A DNA stretch of 64,000 bases from Streptomyces rubiginosohelvolus (GTDB lineage Bacteria; Actinomycetota; Actinomycetes; Streptomycetales; Streptomycetaceae): NCBI RefSeq assembly GCF_014649875.1, contig NZ_BMTW01000012.1, positions 124,001 through 188,000 on the forward strand. Direction: 5' to 3'. The notes beneath the pieces are model-generated. The model saw only the letters and a list, made by a program, of their open reading frames with translations, was not told the DNA's origin and ran no database searches. Both the position numbers and the translations under genes were made by a program. Numbering within the stretch: the stretch's first letter is position 1; each line of letters begins with the position of its first letter. Shown here piece by piece: positions 40,948 to 49,533 of the stretch.

Positions 40948-41163
40948 TCAGTTGCCATTACGGCGCTCCGCGTCGAAGCGGTACAGCACCCGCACCAGAC
41001 GCCCGACTCCGGCCGCCGCTCCCACCAGGGCTCCGCCCGTCAGTACGCCTCTGGACGCGGAACCAGCAAGGTCAAAGACGAGAACGAGGACCAGAGCGAC
41101 GGCAAAGACCGCCCCGGCAAGGACGACAGCAGTCACCAGGGCGAAGACGATCTCCACCGTCAT
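40948..41163 (-). CDS. Small two-helix membrane protein
   Basis: 71 residues from ATG 41163, preceded by AAGGA at a good distance; a start at 41202 would add a charged leader. Two hydrophobic stretches, IVFALVTAVVLAGAVFAVAL and the Gly/Ala-rich GVLTGGALVGAAAGVGRLV, end in a basic tail YRFDAERRNGN that should face the cytoplasm. No family is recognised. The 270 bp upstream (41164-41433) hold no convincing gene. Confidence 0.55.
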   Translation of the reverse strand: MTVEIVFALVTAVVLAGAVFAVALVLVLVFDLAGSASRGVLTGGALVGAAAGVGRLVRVLYRFDAERRNGN

Positions 41164-41433
41164 CGCGTCCTTCCCCCACCGCGACTCGCGCCCCATGTCC
41201 ATGCCGGAAGTCTCGCACCACGGTCCCACCCAGGAACTGCGCGACGCCCGATCGGCCCAGCACCATTCCCGAACTACCGCCTCCTGCGCAGCCATTGACA
41301 GTGACAACCCTCGACGAGATTCTGCGAGAGCGCGCTTCCATCGATGTAAATCGTCACCGCCACCATCGTCACGGCACCGCCGTCGCTATCCCCATCGCCA
41401 TCATCGGATCCCCCCACCCAGGAGCGAGCCCCC

Positions 41434-42558
41434 ATGAGCGACCCCACGCGCAAACCCGGAAGACCCCTCCGCCGCTCGTCCGCCCTCGGCGCGCTCACGC
41501 TGGCCGCCGCCCTCGCCGCGACGCTCTTCCTCTCGCCGCCCGACACCGCCCAGGGCGCGCCGCCCGCCCGCGAAGCGGCTCCGCAGGGGCAGACCAGTCT
41601 GCGTGCGGCCGACCCCAGCGTGCTGCGGGTGGGCAGTATGTACGTCGGGGTCCAGTCGACCGGCGGCGGCATCGTCGTACGGCAGGCGTCGTCCACGGAC
41701 GGGCTTGCCACCGCGCCCGCCCGGCAGGTCTGGGCCGACAGCCGGGGGCGCGGGGAGGTCTGGGCTCCCGAGATCGTGATGGACGGCGGGCGGTACTACA
41801 TCTACTTCACGGCCGGAGTCGGCGCCGCCCACCGCATGTTCGTCATCAGCTCCGCCTCCCCGGACAGCGGGTACGGGGCCGAGACCCAACTCGCCCTCCC
41901 CGACGGCAAATGGGCCATCGACGGCACCCTGTTCACCTTCGAGGGGCAGCGCTGGTTCGTCTGGTCCGGGTGGGCGGGCGACACCAACGTCGAGCAGAAC
42001 CTCTACATCGCCCGGATGAGCAGCCCGACCCAGCCCACCGGCGCGCGGTACGTCATCTCCCAGCCGCGCGAGAGTTGGGAGCGGGTGGTCGGGAACCCGT
42101 TCATCAACGAGAGCCCCGAGGCGATCAAGGACCCGAACGGGCAACTGCACATCGCCTACTCCGCCAACGGCAGTTGGAGCGAGCAGTACTGCCTGGCGGA
42201 CCTGCGCCTGCGCAAGGGCGGCGACCCCACGTACGTATGGGACTGGTACAAGTCGAACGGCTGCCTGTTCGGCTCCAACCGCGCCACGATGATGGCCGGT
42301 TGGGACCCGACGCTGCACGTGAACGGGCCCGGCCACCACACCTTCGTGCTGCTGCACGGCGACATCAACACCAGCCCGCCCGCAGGCCCGAGGTTCCCGT
42401 CGATGTACCACGCGGTCGCCAAGGGCACCCCGTACTCCTGGGCGAACCGCCACTGGTACACCGGGACGTTCGTCTGGTGGGGCGACACGACGTACTCGCG
42501 GGCCAACGTTCCGGGACCCACGTCCGACAAGGGGTGGAGCCTGAAGTTCTTCGAGTGA
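41434..42558 (+). CDS. Secreted GH43-like glycosidase
   Basis: 374 residues with a signal peptide (RRSSALGALTLAAALAATLFLS) and AGGAG nine bases before the ATG. The five-blade propeller of clan GH-F is suggested by AADPSVLRVGSMYVGVQST (base Asp), VWAPEIVMDGGRYYIYFTAG, KWAIDGTLFTFEGQRWFVWS (middle Asp) and NPFINESPEAIKDPNGQLHI (acid Glu). All three carboxylates of family 43 are therefore in place. Members cut arabinan, xylan or related side chains outside the cell. It stands alone with no transporter or regulator next to it. Confidence 0.87.
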   Translation: MSDPTRKPGRPLRRSSALGALTLAAALAATLFLSPPDTAQGAPPAREAAPQGQTSLRAADPSVLRVGSMYVGVQSTGGGIVVRQASSTDGLATAPARQVWADSRGRGEVWAPEIVMDGGRYYIYFTAGVGAAHRMFVISSASPDSGYGAETQLALPDGKWAIDGTLFTFEGQRWFVWSGWAGDTNVEQNLYIARMSSPTQPTGARYVISQPRESWERVVGNPFINESPEAIKDPNGQLHIAYSANGSWSEQYCLADLRLRKGGDPTYVWDWYKSNGCLFGSNRATMMAGWDPTLHVNGPGHHTFVLLHGDINTSPPAGPRFPSMYHAVAKGTPYSWANRHWYTGTFVWWGDTTYSRANVPGPTSDKGWSLKFFE

Positions 42559-42595
42559 CGCGTCGCCCCGCAGGCGTACGGGGCGGCGCGGGATA

Positions 42596-43474
42596 TCACG
42601 TCTCCGCGTCGCCCCACTCCTCCACCGCCACCTCGTCGCCCACCGACAGCTTCCCCGGCCGCGCTACGGAGAACTTCGCGCCGAACACCACCCCGCCTGC
42701 CGAGAAGCGGCGGTAGCCCGCGAGCGTCCGCAGCGGTTCCGGGCCGCCCCGGGCGCCGGCCTCCTGGTCGACCAGGGTGACCGCGCAGCGCACGGCGAGC
42801 TTGGTGTAGCCCAGCTCGGCCGCACCGATGGTCGCGCGGCGGATCCGGTCCTCGGCGTGGGGCTCCGCCGCCCAGTCCGCCGCCTGCTCCCCCTGGCACC
42901 CCTCGGGGAGGCTGTCGATGACGATGTTCGGGCGGAAGCGGTCCATGGCCAGGGGCGGGGCGCCGCGCTCGGCCAGCCGCGTGTGCAGGTGGGCGAGGGA
43001 AGCGCGGGAGAGCGCGTGGACGGCGCTGCTGTCGGCGTAACCGGAGGTGCCGGGGGTCAGGCCGTCGGTCTTCCGGTCGTGCTCCGGCGGTACGCGGACC
43101 AGACGGCTCGGGGTGCCGAGGAAGTCCGTGAGCCAGGCGGCGGCCTCCTCGCCCTGGTCGATGCCCTGGTACGTCGCGCCGAACAGGTCGACGTCGCGCC
43201 GGGGCGCGGAGGTGGTGACGTCGAGGTGCAGTGCGCCGTGACCGCTCTCCGGCTCCGCCGATGCGAGCGTGAGCCTGCTGCCGTCGGCGCTGACGGTGGG
43301 CCGGACGAGGGCGAGGCGGGGGTCGCGGCGCTGGGTGCGGTAGACGCCGTCGACGCTGACGACCATGAAACTGCGGTCGTGGGCGAGGCCCGCCGGGGTG
43401 AGGTGCGTACTGTCCACGGACGTTCCCGCGCAGCCCTTGACGGGATAGGTGATCAGCTCGACGACCGCGGCCAT
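42596..43474 (-). CDS. MOSC-domain protein
   Basis: 292 residues from ATG 43474, with AAGGAGAG five bases upstream; a start at 43492 is not supported by a ribosome site. The N-terminal beta-barrel VELITYPVKGCAGTSVDSTH and the MOSC core FRPNIVIDSLPEGCQG, LGYTKLAVRCAVTLVDQEAG and FGAKFSVARPGKLSVGDEVA follow the usual order. The conserved Cys lies in KLAVRCAVTLVD. Such proteins are related to molybdenum cofactor sulfurases and mARC reductases and act on sulfur transfer or N-hydroxylated compounds; the actual role here is unknown. Confidence 0.9.
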   Translation of the reverse strand: MAAVVELITYPVKGCAGTSVDSTHLTPAGLAHDRSFMVVSVDGVYRTQRRDPRLALVRPTVSADGSRLTLASAEPESGHGALHLDVTTSAPRRDVDLFGATYQGIDQGEEAAAWLTDFLGTPSRLVRVPPEHDRKTDGLTPGTSGYADSSAVHALSRASLAHLHTRLAERGAPPLAMDRFRPNIVIDSLPEGCQGEQAADWAAEPHAEDRIRRATIGAAELGYTKLAVRCAVTLVDQEAGARGGPEPLRTLAGYRRFSAGGVVFGAKFSVARPGKLSVGDEVAVEEWGDAET

Positions 43475-43727
43475 GTGGCCTCTCCTTCGCAACGCCCTGC
43501 CCGCGGATCTGCTGCCGTCGGGCCCTTGCAGCCAGGGTGCCAGGCGGCACGGACGATGATCGACGGGTTTTGCGCCAGACTGTGCCGGGCTCCGTGCCGA
43601 CCACGCGCCGTCGGCCTCGCGTCACCGGCTCCGGGAGCCTTGCCGGTCCCCGTCGGCCGCGCCGCCTCCCCGGACCGGCCCCGTCTCGTTATGGCCCACT
43701 CGGTCCAGAACTGGGTACGATGCAGAC

Positions 43728-44324
43728 ATGGCCCGGCCTCGGAAATTCGACGAAGAGCGTGTGATGCTCGCCGTCCGCGACACCTTCTGGGACAAGGGAT
43801 ACGCGGCGACGTCCCTGGATGACCTGTTGCAGGCCAGTGGGCTCGGCAAGGGCAGCCTGTACGGCGCCTTCGGCGACAAGCACACCCTGTTCCTGCGGGC
43901 GCTGCGCGACTACGACAACGCCAACCTGCTGGCGCTTCGCGAGAGCCTGGAGTCTGCGGCGCGCGGCATCGACATGGTGCGGGACTTCGTGCTCGGCCCG
44001 GCCGCCGATCCCACCGGGACGGCCGCGCGCCGGGGGTGCCTGCTGGCCAACAGCAACGCCGAACTCGCCGCCAGTACACCGGATGTGGCCGCCGAGGCCC
44101 GCCGGAGTTACGACGCGATCACCGCCATCCTCACCGAGGCTCTGGAGCGGGCGCGACGCGAGGGCGACCTCGCCCCGGACGCCGACCCCGCCGACACCGC
44201 CCGCGCCGTCCTCGTCGCCCAGCTCGGCCTGGTCGCCCTCGGGCGCACCGGCGAGGCCCCCGGCACCCTCGCCGCGGCAGCCCGGTCCGTGCTGACCCGG
44301 CTTCTGCCCGCCGCCACGCGGTAG
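43728..44324 (+). CDS. TetR-family transcriptional regulator
   Basis: 198 residues. HTH at about 10-55: ERVMLAVRDTFWDKGYAATS, LDDLLQASGLGKGSLYGAFG. KHTLFLRALRDYD begins the ligand domain, and RRGCLLANSNAELAASTPDV is typical of the AcrR/QacR-like subgroup that controls small dehydrogenases. It lies 249 bp upstream of the SDR gene in the same direction. CGGTCCA in front of it (43701-43707) and twice in front of the SDR gene suggests that it represses both itself and the SDR gene. Confidence 0.9.
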   Translation: MARPRKFDEERVMLAVRDTFWDKGYAATSLDDLLQASGLGKGSLYGAFGDKHTLFLRALRDYDNANLLALRESLESAARGIDMVRDFVLGPAADPTGTAARRGCLLANSNAELAASTPDVAAEARRSYDAITAILTEALERARREGDLAPDADPADTARAVLVAQLGLVALGRTGEAPGTLAAAARSVLTRLLPAATR

Positions 44325-44508
44325 CCGCCGCCGGCCGCGCCGCGGCACCCGTACATCCGAGCACCGCAGCACCCGCGCGCCCGCGCCCGCGCCCGGACGG
44401 GTATGCCGCTGCGCCACACCCCCCTGCGGACGATCGTCGCTTCCGCGCGGGTCCAGGCCGCACCCGCGCGCCCCGGACAGACGGGCGACCCGCCCCGACG
44501 TCGTTCTT

Positions 44509-44551
44509 GACTGATCGGTCCATATCGAGGATGGTTGTTGACCTAGCGGTC
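44509..44551. promoter_or_regulatory. Two operator-like repeats upstream of the SDR gene
   Basis: GACTGATCGGTC (44509-44520) and GACCTAGCGGTC (44540-44551) are related palindromic boxes, 31 bp apart centre to centre, about three helical turns. Both are followed by CCATA. They lie 23-65 bp upstream of the SDR start and are the likely binding sites of the neighbouring TetR protein. Confidence 0.6.
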
Positions 44552-44573
44552 CATAACTATGAAGGAGGACAAC

Positions 44574-45308
44574 ATGGCCGTCCTGACGGACAAGGTCGCC
44601 GTGGTCACCGGAGGCAGCAGCGGCATCGGCTTCGCCACAGCACGCGCACTGCGCGACGAAGGCGCCCGGGTCTTCATCACCGGTCGCCGCAAGGACGCAC
44701 TGGACGCCGCCGTCGCCGAACTCGGAAGCGGCGTGACCGGCGCGGTGTGCGACGTCTCGGCGCCCCCGCAACTCGACACCTTCTACCGGACCGTACGCGA
44801 CCGGGCCGGCCGCATCGACGTACTCGTCGCCAACGCCGGCATCGCCACCGCGGCCCCACTCGGCGAGGTGACGGAAGAGGTGATCGACTCCCTGTTCGCC
44901 ACCAACGTCAAGGGGACGATCCTCACCTTCCAGCAGGCACTGCCCCACCTCAACAACGGCGCTTCGGTGATACTCACCGGCTCAACCGCGGCGACACGAC
45001 CTGACGAGGGGCTGGAGGTCTATGCGGCGTCGAAGGCCGCGGTGCGCAGCCTCGCTCGGGGCTGGGCCCTCAGCTCGCGGGCACGCGGCTTCCGCGTCAA
45101 CGTCGTGTCGCCAGGCGGCACCCGCACGGCGGGCCTGCTGGATCTGCTCCCGGCCGAGGCTCTCGAACAGGCCGGAGAAGGCGTCCCGCTGGGCCGCCTC
45201 GCCGAACCCGCGGAGATCGCCGCGGTGACGGCGTTCCTCGCCTCGGACGCGGCGAGCTACGTCAACGGCGCGGAGTTCTTCGCCGACGGCGGATACGCGC
45301 AGGTGTGA
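44574..45308 (+). CDS. SDR-family oxidoreductase under TetR control
   Basis: 244 residues from ATG 44574, with GGAGG six bases upstream. VVTGGSSGIGFATARALRDE is the cofactor loop, NAGIATAAPLGEV follows, the catalytic Ser is in ILTGSTAATR and Tyr/Lys in YAASKAAVRS; VNVVSPGGTRT and NGAEFFADGGY complete the fold. Classical SDR, probably NADP-dependent because of the Arg in TGRRKDAL. Its operators and the upstream TetR gene make an inducible detoxification pair likely. It converges with the M23 peptidase gene, 16 bp apart. Confidence 0.93.
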   Translation: MAVLTDKVAVVTGGSSGIGFATARALRDEGARVFITGRRKDALDAAVAELGSGVTGAVCDVSAPPQLDTFYRTVRDRAGRIDVLVANAGIATAAPLGEVTEEVIDSLFATNVKGTILTFQQALPHLNNGASVILTGSTAATRPDEGLEVYAASKAAVRSLARGWALSSRARGFRVNVVSPGGTRTAGLLDLLPAEALEQAGEGVPLGRLAEPAEIAAVTAFLASDAASYVNGAEFFADGGYAQV

Positions 45309-45324
45309 ACCTCACGATGCCGCG

Positions 45325-46158
45325 TCAGCAGTTCGGGATCACCGTCCCGTTGTTGTCGCGGGCCTCGTCGTTGCCCCAGCGGGAGAGGTAGTACGCGGAG
45401 ACGTACGCGTTGCGGCCGTTCTTGCCCGCGTACACGACGTCGAGGTCGGTGCGCAGCCACCAGTGGTTGAACTGGCTCGCCGTGCCCACCCGCGCTCCCC
45501 ACACCTTGCAGTAGACGTAGTTGGTACCGGCGTTGAGGACGCCCTGCGCGTCCGCGGTGTTGGCGGCGGCGTAGCCGGTGGCGTTGGCGAAGGTGTCGAC
45601 CCAGTACTTGCCGCCTCCGCCACCGCAACCGTTGTCGCTGGTCAGGTACTTGCCGTAGTACGAGCCGGGATACGGGGCGAGGGACTGGCCGTTGATCACG
45701 ATGGTCTGGCCGACGCCGTTGTAGAGCTGCTCGTAGTGGATGTGCGCGCCGGAGCTGTTGCCGGTGGAGCCGGTGGTACCGATCTGCTGGCCCTGGGCGA
45801 CCTGGGCCCCGTTGGCGACGGAGAACGCGGCGAGATGGAAGTAGTACGTCTTCCAGCCGCCGCCGTGCTCGACGGCGATGTAGTTGCCCGCCCCGCTCGG
45901 CTGGGAGTAGCGGTAGGCGGTCCCGGCGGCCGAGGCGAGCACCGGGGAGCCGGCCGTGCCCCCGCCGTCGGTGCGGACGAAGTCGAGAGCCTGTCTGACC
46001 TCGGCGGAGTGATGGCTGTAGGTCCACTGCTGACCGCAGGCGTAGGGCGCCTTGAAGTTCGGGGCGGCCGCGGCGGGGGACGCGGTGGCGGTGACGGTGA
46101 GCAGGCCTCCGAGGAGCGCGAGGAGGGCCAGGAGGCAGGTGCGGGGCGAGCGTCGCAT
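45325..46158 (-). CDS. Secreted M23-like peptidase with C-terminal wall-associated domain
   Basis: 277 residues from ATG 46158; the signal peptide is RRSPRTCLLALLALLGGLLT plus AAAA cleavage region. The M23/LytM fold is seen in TAGSPVLASAAGTAYRYSQP, AVEHGGGWKTYYFHLAAFSV and GAQVAQGQQIGTTGSTGNSS, GAHIHYEQL (HxH zinc ligands). The first zinc His of the HxxxD motif appears as Arg in RQALDF, so metal binding may use another His nearby (YSHHS) or activity may be lost. After a Gly-rich linker, the last 80 residues (YVYCKVWG..RTDLDVVYAG) recur in secreted actinomycete proteins. The 300-nt leader is described separately. Confidence 0.85.
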   Translation of the reverse strand: MRRSPRTCLLALLALLGGLLTVTATASPAAAAPNFKAPYACGQQWTYSHHSAEVRQALDFVRTDGGGTAGSPVLASAAGTAYRYSQPSGAGNYIAVEHGGGWKTYYFHLAAFSVANGAQVAQGQQIGTTGSTGNSSGAHIHYEQLYNGVGQTIVINGQSLAPYPGSYYGKYLTSDNGCGGGGGKYWVDTFANATGYAAANTADAQGVLNAGTNYVYCKVWGARVGTASQFNHWWLRTDLDVVYAGKNGRNAYVSAYYLSRWGNDEARDNNGTVIPNC

Positions 46159-46494
46159 GGGCGGGGACGTCCTTCGGGTCGACAACCGGGCGGTGGAGCG
46201 CGAGGTGCGATGACGAAGTGCCTTGGTGCGTGACGCCTGGGCGGGAAGCGCCGCGGAATCTACGCGAGTTGAACGGGCACCAGAGTGCCGCAACTCGGGG
46301 CGGGACGACAGACCCGCGTGCCGCACCTTCCCGGTGGGAAGCGACGCGCACGCCCGCGTGAGGTGCGGGATCCGGGTCTCGCCCCGGCCCGGCGGAGAGT
46401 CGCCTTCACCCGGCGGAGTGGTGTCGGCCGGTGTCGGAGGCGTTCCGGCCCCGCCTTGCTTCGGTCTCGTCGCCGTGTGCAAAACGATGAGCGC
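46159..46494 (-). other. Structured non-coding leader between M23 and secreted-protein genes
   Basis: No convincing gene lies in these 336 bp. Several hairpins can form: 46265-46297 (outer CGAGTTG/CAACTCG and inner GGCAC/GTGCC), 46327-46341 (CTTCCC/GGGAAG) nested in arms CCGCACCT/AGGTGCGG at 46321-46368. In Streptomyces, genes for cell-wall peptidases often have long leaders with a cyclic-di-AMP riboswitch; that is only a hypothesis here. The frame is also open upstream of the M23 signal peptide but its composition is not protein-like. Confidence 0.4.
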
Positions 46495-47103
46495 ATGTCA
46501 CTGAACAGTCTGCGCTCGCTGGCCCGCCGCGTGGTTCCCGTGCTGCTGGTCACCCAAGTCGTCCTCCTCCCGTCGCAGTCCGCCTCCGCCGCCCAGCACG
46601 TGGTACGCCCCTGCGCCGTGTCCGCCGGGTGCGGATCGGTCGTCGTCGCCCCTGTCTCCCAGGAGCCGCCGGCCCACGGTGAGTGCACCAGTCCGGAACC
46701 GGTCGTGTGTCTCATCCGGAGTGAGACCCCGCAGGAGCGTGAGATCGCCCGCGGACAGCGGATGCGGTATCACGCGCTCCTTGAGGACATGGAACGCACG
46801 AAGTGCGCCATGCGCTCCGAGGGGCGCTCGGAGGAGGACGTCGCCCGCACTCTGGTCCAGATGCGCAATGACGCCAAGGACGTCGTCCGCGCGGGCATGA
46901 CCCCCGACCAGATCGCGGAGCTGGAGGCACGCAACCAGAAGAAGTACGGCAACCCGCTCGGCCCGACAGCCGACCAACTCCACCTGAAGTACGGATCCTG
47001 GGAGAAGGTGTCCGAGGCCGCCACGCGATCGAGTGCGGCCGTGGACCGAGAGCTCGGCCTCGAATTCCGGCACTGCTCCTGCGAGGTGCTCCAAGCGGCC
47101 TGA
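46495..47103 (+). CDS. Secreted protein of unknown function
   Basis: 202 residues from ATG 46495. The signal peptide is SLRSLARRVVPVLLVTQVVL with cleavage near SASAAQ. The mature part has six Cys (RPCAVSAGCG, GECTSPEPVVCLI, RTKCAMRS, RHCSCEV), consistent with disulfides, and a long charged helical middle, RSEEDVARTLVQMRNDAKDV, then PDQIAELEARNQKKYGNPLG. No enzymatic motif is recognised. It precedes the decayed PIN locus and is divergent from the M23 gene across the structured leader. Confidence 0.65.
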   Translation: MSLNSLRSLARRVVPVLLVTQVVLLPSQSASAAQHVVRPCAVSAGCGSVVVAPVSQEPPAHGECTSPEPVVCLIRSETPQEREIARGQRMRYHALLEDMERTKCAMRSEGRSEEDVARTLVQMRNDAKDVVRAGMTPDQIAELEARNQKKYGNPLGPTADQLHLKYGSWEKVSEAATRSSAAVDRELGLEFRHCSCEVLQAA

Positions 47104-47105
47104 GC

Positions 47106-47264
47106 CAGACCCGGCTCCGCTGGAGGGCGCGAGCCGGACCGGCCCCGTCCACTGGATTCGGACAGGTCGAGCACCGCTCTCCTGAAGCGGGTGTCCCTGA
47201 CCTCGGCCTGCCCGACCTCACGGACGAGGACATCGAGGACGTACTCAAGGGGATGCGGTCGTGA
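47106..47264 (+). pseudogene. C-terminal remnant of an antitoxin
   Basis: A frame without start codon ends VPDLGLPDLTDEDIEDVLKG then MRS and TGA at 47262-47264. The acidic tail and its GTGA overlap with the PIN gene are the usual layout of VapB-type antitoxins that end in a toxin-binding peptide. The DNA-binding head is missing; upstream codons (from about 47106) are Arg/Gly-rich and not family-like. Confidence 0.5.
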
Positions 47265-47500
47265 GCCTGATCGCCATTGCCGACACCAACGCCCTCTACA
47301 GGCTCCTCGACCCACGGCTCGCCGGCCACGAAGCGCACAAGAAGGTCCTGTCGACGATCAGCCATCTGATCGTCTCCCCGTTCGCCCTTGCCCGGCTGGA
47401 CTACCTGATCACCACCAAGGCGGGCGCTGACAAGGCTCTGACGGCAGCACGGTTCATCGAGCGCAACGTGGCATTCAGGTTGCTCCCCGACGACACGTGA
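47261..47500 (+). CDS. Truncated PIN-domain toxin (VapC-like)
   Basis: 79 residues from a GTG that overlaps the antitoxin stop. The first catalytic Asp is in IAIADTNALYRLLDP and a second acidic region would be expected near LARLDYLITTKAG; intact PIN toxins are about 130 residues and carry two further acidic residues in the C-terminal half, which is absent after FRLLPDDT. It is most likely inactive as an RNase. Next downstream is the acyl-CoA synthetase gene, convergent and 26 bp away. Confidence 0.7.
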   Translation: MSLIAIADTNALYRLLDPRLAGHEAHKKVLSTISHLIVSPFALARLDYLITTKAGADKALTAARFIERNVAFRLLPDDT

Positions 47501-47526
47501 CAAGGGCCCCACCTCCACCAAAACCC

Positions 47527-49449
47527 CTACCTCCGGTACAACCCCTCGATCTCCCCCGAGAAGTCCCGCGCGATCGCGTCCCGTTTCAGCTTCAGCGACG
47601 GCGTCAAGTGGCCGTTCTCCTCCGTGAAGTCCACCGGCAGCACCGTGAACTTGCGGATCGACTCGGCGCGGGATACCAGGCGGTTCGCCTCGTCCACCGC
47701 CTTCTGCAAGGACGTGCGCAGGTCCTCGTCGTGGACCAGGTCGCGCATCGGGATGTCCTGCTTCTTGGTCATCTGGCGCCAGTGCTGGAGGCCGTCCGGT
47801 TCCAGGGTGATCAGGGCGGTGACGAACGAGCGGTTGTCGCCGACCACCATGCACTGGCTGACCAGGGGGTGAGCGCGCAGCCAGTCCTCCAGAGGGGCAG
47901 GGGTGACGTTCTTGCCGCCCGACGTGATGATGATGTCCTTCTTGCGGCCCGTGATCGTCAGGTAGCCGTCCTCGTCCAGCGTGCCCAGGTCGCCCGTCGG
48001 GAACCAGTCGTCGGCCAGCAGCGCCGGGGTCACCTCCGCCCGCTCCCCGTCCCAGTAGCCCCGGAACACCTGCCCGCCCTTCAGCAGCACCTCGCCGTCG
48101 TCCGCGATGCGCACCGAGGTCCCGGGCAGCGGCCAACCCACCGTGCCCAGGCGGGGTTTGAGGGGCGGGGTCACCGTGTGGGCGGCCGTGGTCTCCGTCA
48201 GGCCGTAGCCCTCGAAGATGCCGATGCCCGCGCCCTCGTAGAACGCCGCGAGGCGCCGGCCCAGCGGGGAGCCGCCGCAGATCACGTACCGGACCTTGCC
48301 GCCCAGCGCCGCCCGGATGCGGCGGTAGACCAGCGGGTCGTACAAGGCGCGGGCCGCGCGCAGGCCGAAGCCCGGGCCCGGGCCCGTACCGTGTTCGGCG
48401 GCCTCCACCGCCTTGCCGTAGCGCTGGGCGATCCGCGCCGCGCGGTCGAACGACGAGGCGCGGCCCATCTTCTCCGCCGTCGCCCGGCCCGTGTTGTAGA
48501 CCTTCTCCAGGACGTAGGGGATGGCCAGGAGGAACGTGGGGCGGAAGCCGGCCAGGTCCGCCAGCAGGTCCTCCGTCTGGATCGACGGCGCGTGGCCGAG
48601 GCGGACCCTCGCCCGCATGCAGCCGATCGCCACCATCCGGCCGAAGACGTGGGAGAGGGGGAGGAAGAGGAGAGTGGAAGCCGGTTCTTTCGAGACCGAC
48701 TTGAAGACCGGGTGGAGGAGTTCGATCGCGTTGTCGACCTCGGCGAAGAAGTTGCCGTGGGTCAGGACGCAGCCCTTCGGGCGGCCCGTCGTGCCCGAGG
48801 TGTAGATGAGGGTCGCCGGGCTGTGCGGTTCCAGGGTGGCCCGGCGGGCCGCGACCGCCGCGTCCGGGATGTCCTTGCCGAGGGACTTCAGGTGGCCGAT
48901 CGCCCCCGTGTCGAACTGCCACAGGTGCGCCAGGTCGCCGAGCTGCTTGCGCTCCTGGCTGATCAGGCGGCCCTGCTCCTTCGTCTCCACCGCGCACGCC
49001 ACCGCGCCCGAGTTCTGGAGGATCCAGCGGGCCTGGAAGGCGGACGAGGTCGGGTAGATCGGGACCGTCACCATGCCCGCCGCCCAGGCCGCGAAGTCCA
49101 GCAGCGTCCACTCGTACGTCGTCCGGGCCATGATCGCGACCCGGTCCCCCGCCCGCAGCCCCTCCGCCATCAGGCCCTTCGCCACCGCCAGTACCTCGGC
49201 GGCGAACTCCGCGGCGCTCACGTCCTGCCACGCGCCCGCGGCGTCCTTACGGCTGAGGACCAACTCCCCTGGCGCCTCACGGGCGTTGTCGAACGGGATC
49301 TCGGCCAGCGAGCCGCGCTCCACGACCGGCGCGAACTTCGGTACGGAGACCTCCTGGACCCGGCCGTCCGGGCCCCGCTTCTTCGTCGGTTCGATCAGGA
49401 CGGGCTGCGGAACAGCAGCTGCGGATACGGCGGAAGGTGGCGTTGACAC
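47527..49449 (-). CDS. Long-chain acyl-CoA synthetase
   Basis: 640 residues from GTG 49449 with GAGGAG six bases upstream. AMP-forming ligase motifs are all present: P-loop TLIYTSGTTGRPKGCVLTHG, EGYGLTETTAAHT, FPTGDLGTLDEDGYLTITGR, KDIIITSGGKNVTP and the catalytic Lys region at SLKLKRDAI. Size and the N-terminal AEIPFDNAREAPG match FadD15-type enzymes of actinobacteria. It activates fatty acids as CoA thioesters in the cytoplasm. The thiolase gene, on the same strand 84 bp upstream, fits beta-oxidation. Confidence 0.93.
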   Translation of the reverse strand: MSTPPSAVSAAAVPQPVLIEPTKKRGPDGRVQEVSVPKFAPVVERGSLAEIPFDNAREAPGELVLSRKDAAGAWQDVSAAEFAAEVLAVAKGLMAEGLRAGDRVAIMARTTYEWTLLDFAAWAAGMVTVPIYPTSSAFQARWILQNSGAVACAVETKEQGRLISQERKQLGDLAHLWQFDTGAIGHLKSLGKDIPDAAVAARRATLEPHSPATLIYTSGTTGRPKGCVLTHGNFFAEVDNAIELLHPVFKSVSKEPASTLLFLPLSHVFGRMVAIGCMRARVRLGHAPSIQTEDLLADLAGFRPTFLLAIPYVLEKVYNTGRATAEKMGRASSFDRAARIAQRYGKAVEAAEHGTGPGPGFGLRAARALYDPLVYRRIRAALGGKVRYVICGGSPLGRRLAAFYEGAGIGIFEGYGLTETTAAHTVTPPLKPRLGTVGWPLPGTSVRIADDGEVLLKGGQVFRGYWDGERAEVTPALLADDWFPTGDLGTLDEDGYLTITGRKKDIIITSGGKNVTPAPLEDWLRAHPLVSQCMVVGDNRSFVTALITLEPDGLQHWRQMTKKQDIPMRDLVHDEDLRTSLQKAVDEANRLVSRAESIRKFTVLPVDFTEENGHLTPSLKLKRDAIARDFSGEIEGLYRR

Positions 49450-49533
49450 GTGCGGCTCCTCGGTTCGGGGGTCGGGCGGGTCGGTTCGCCGGGTCGTCCG
49501 TCCGGCAGGGAAACAGCGGAAGAGGCAGGCAGG

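Noticed and set aside
41164..41433. 270-bp gap before the GH43-like gene
   Set aside because: Several short open frames occur but none has a ribosome site or family-like sequence; no strong hairpin or operator was found.
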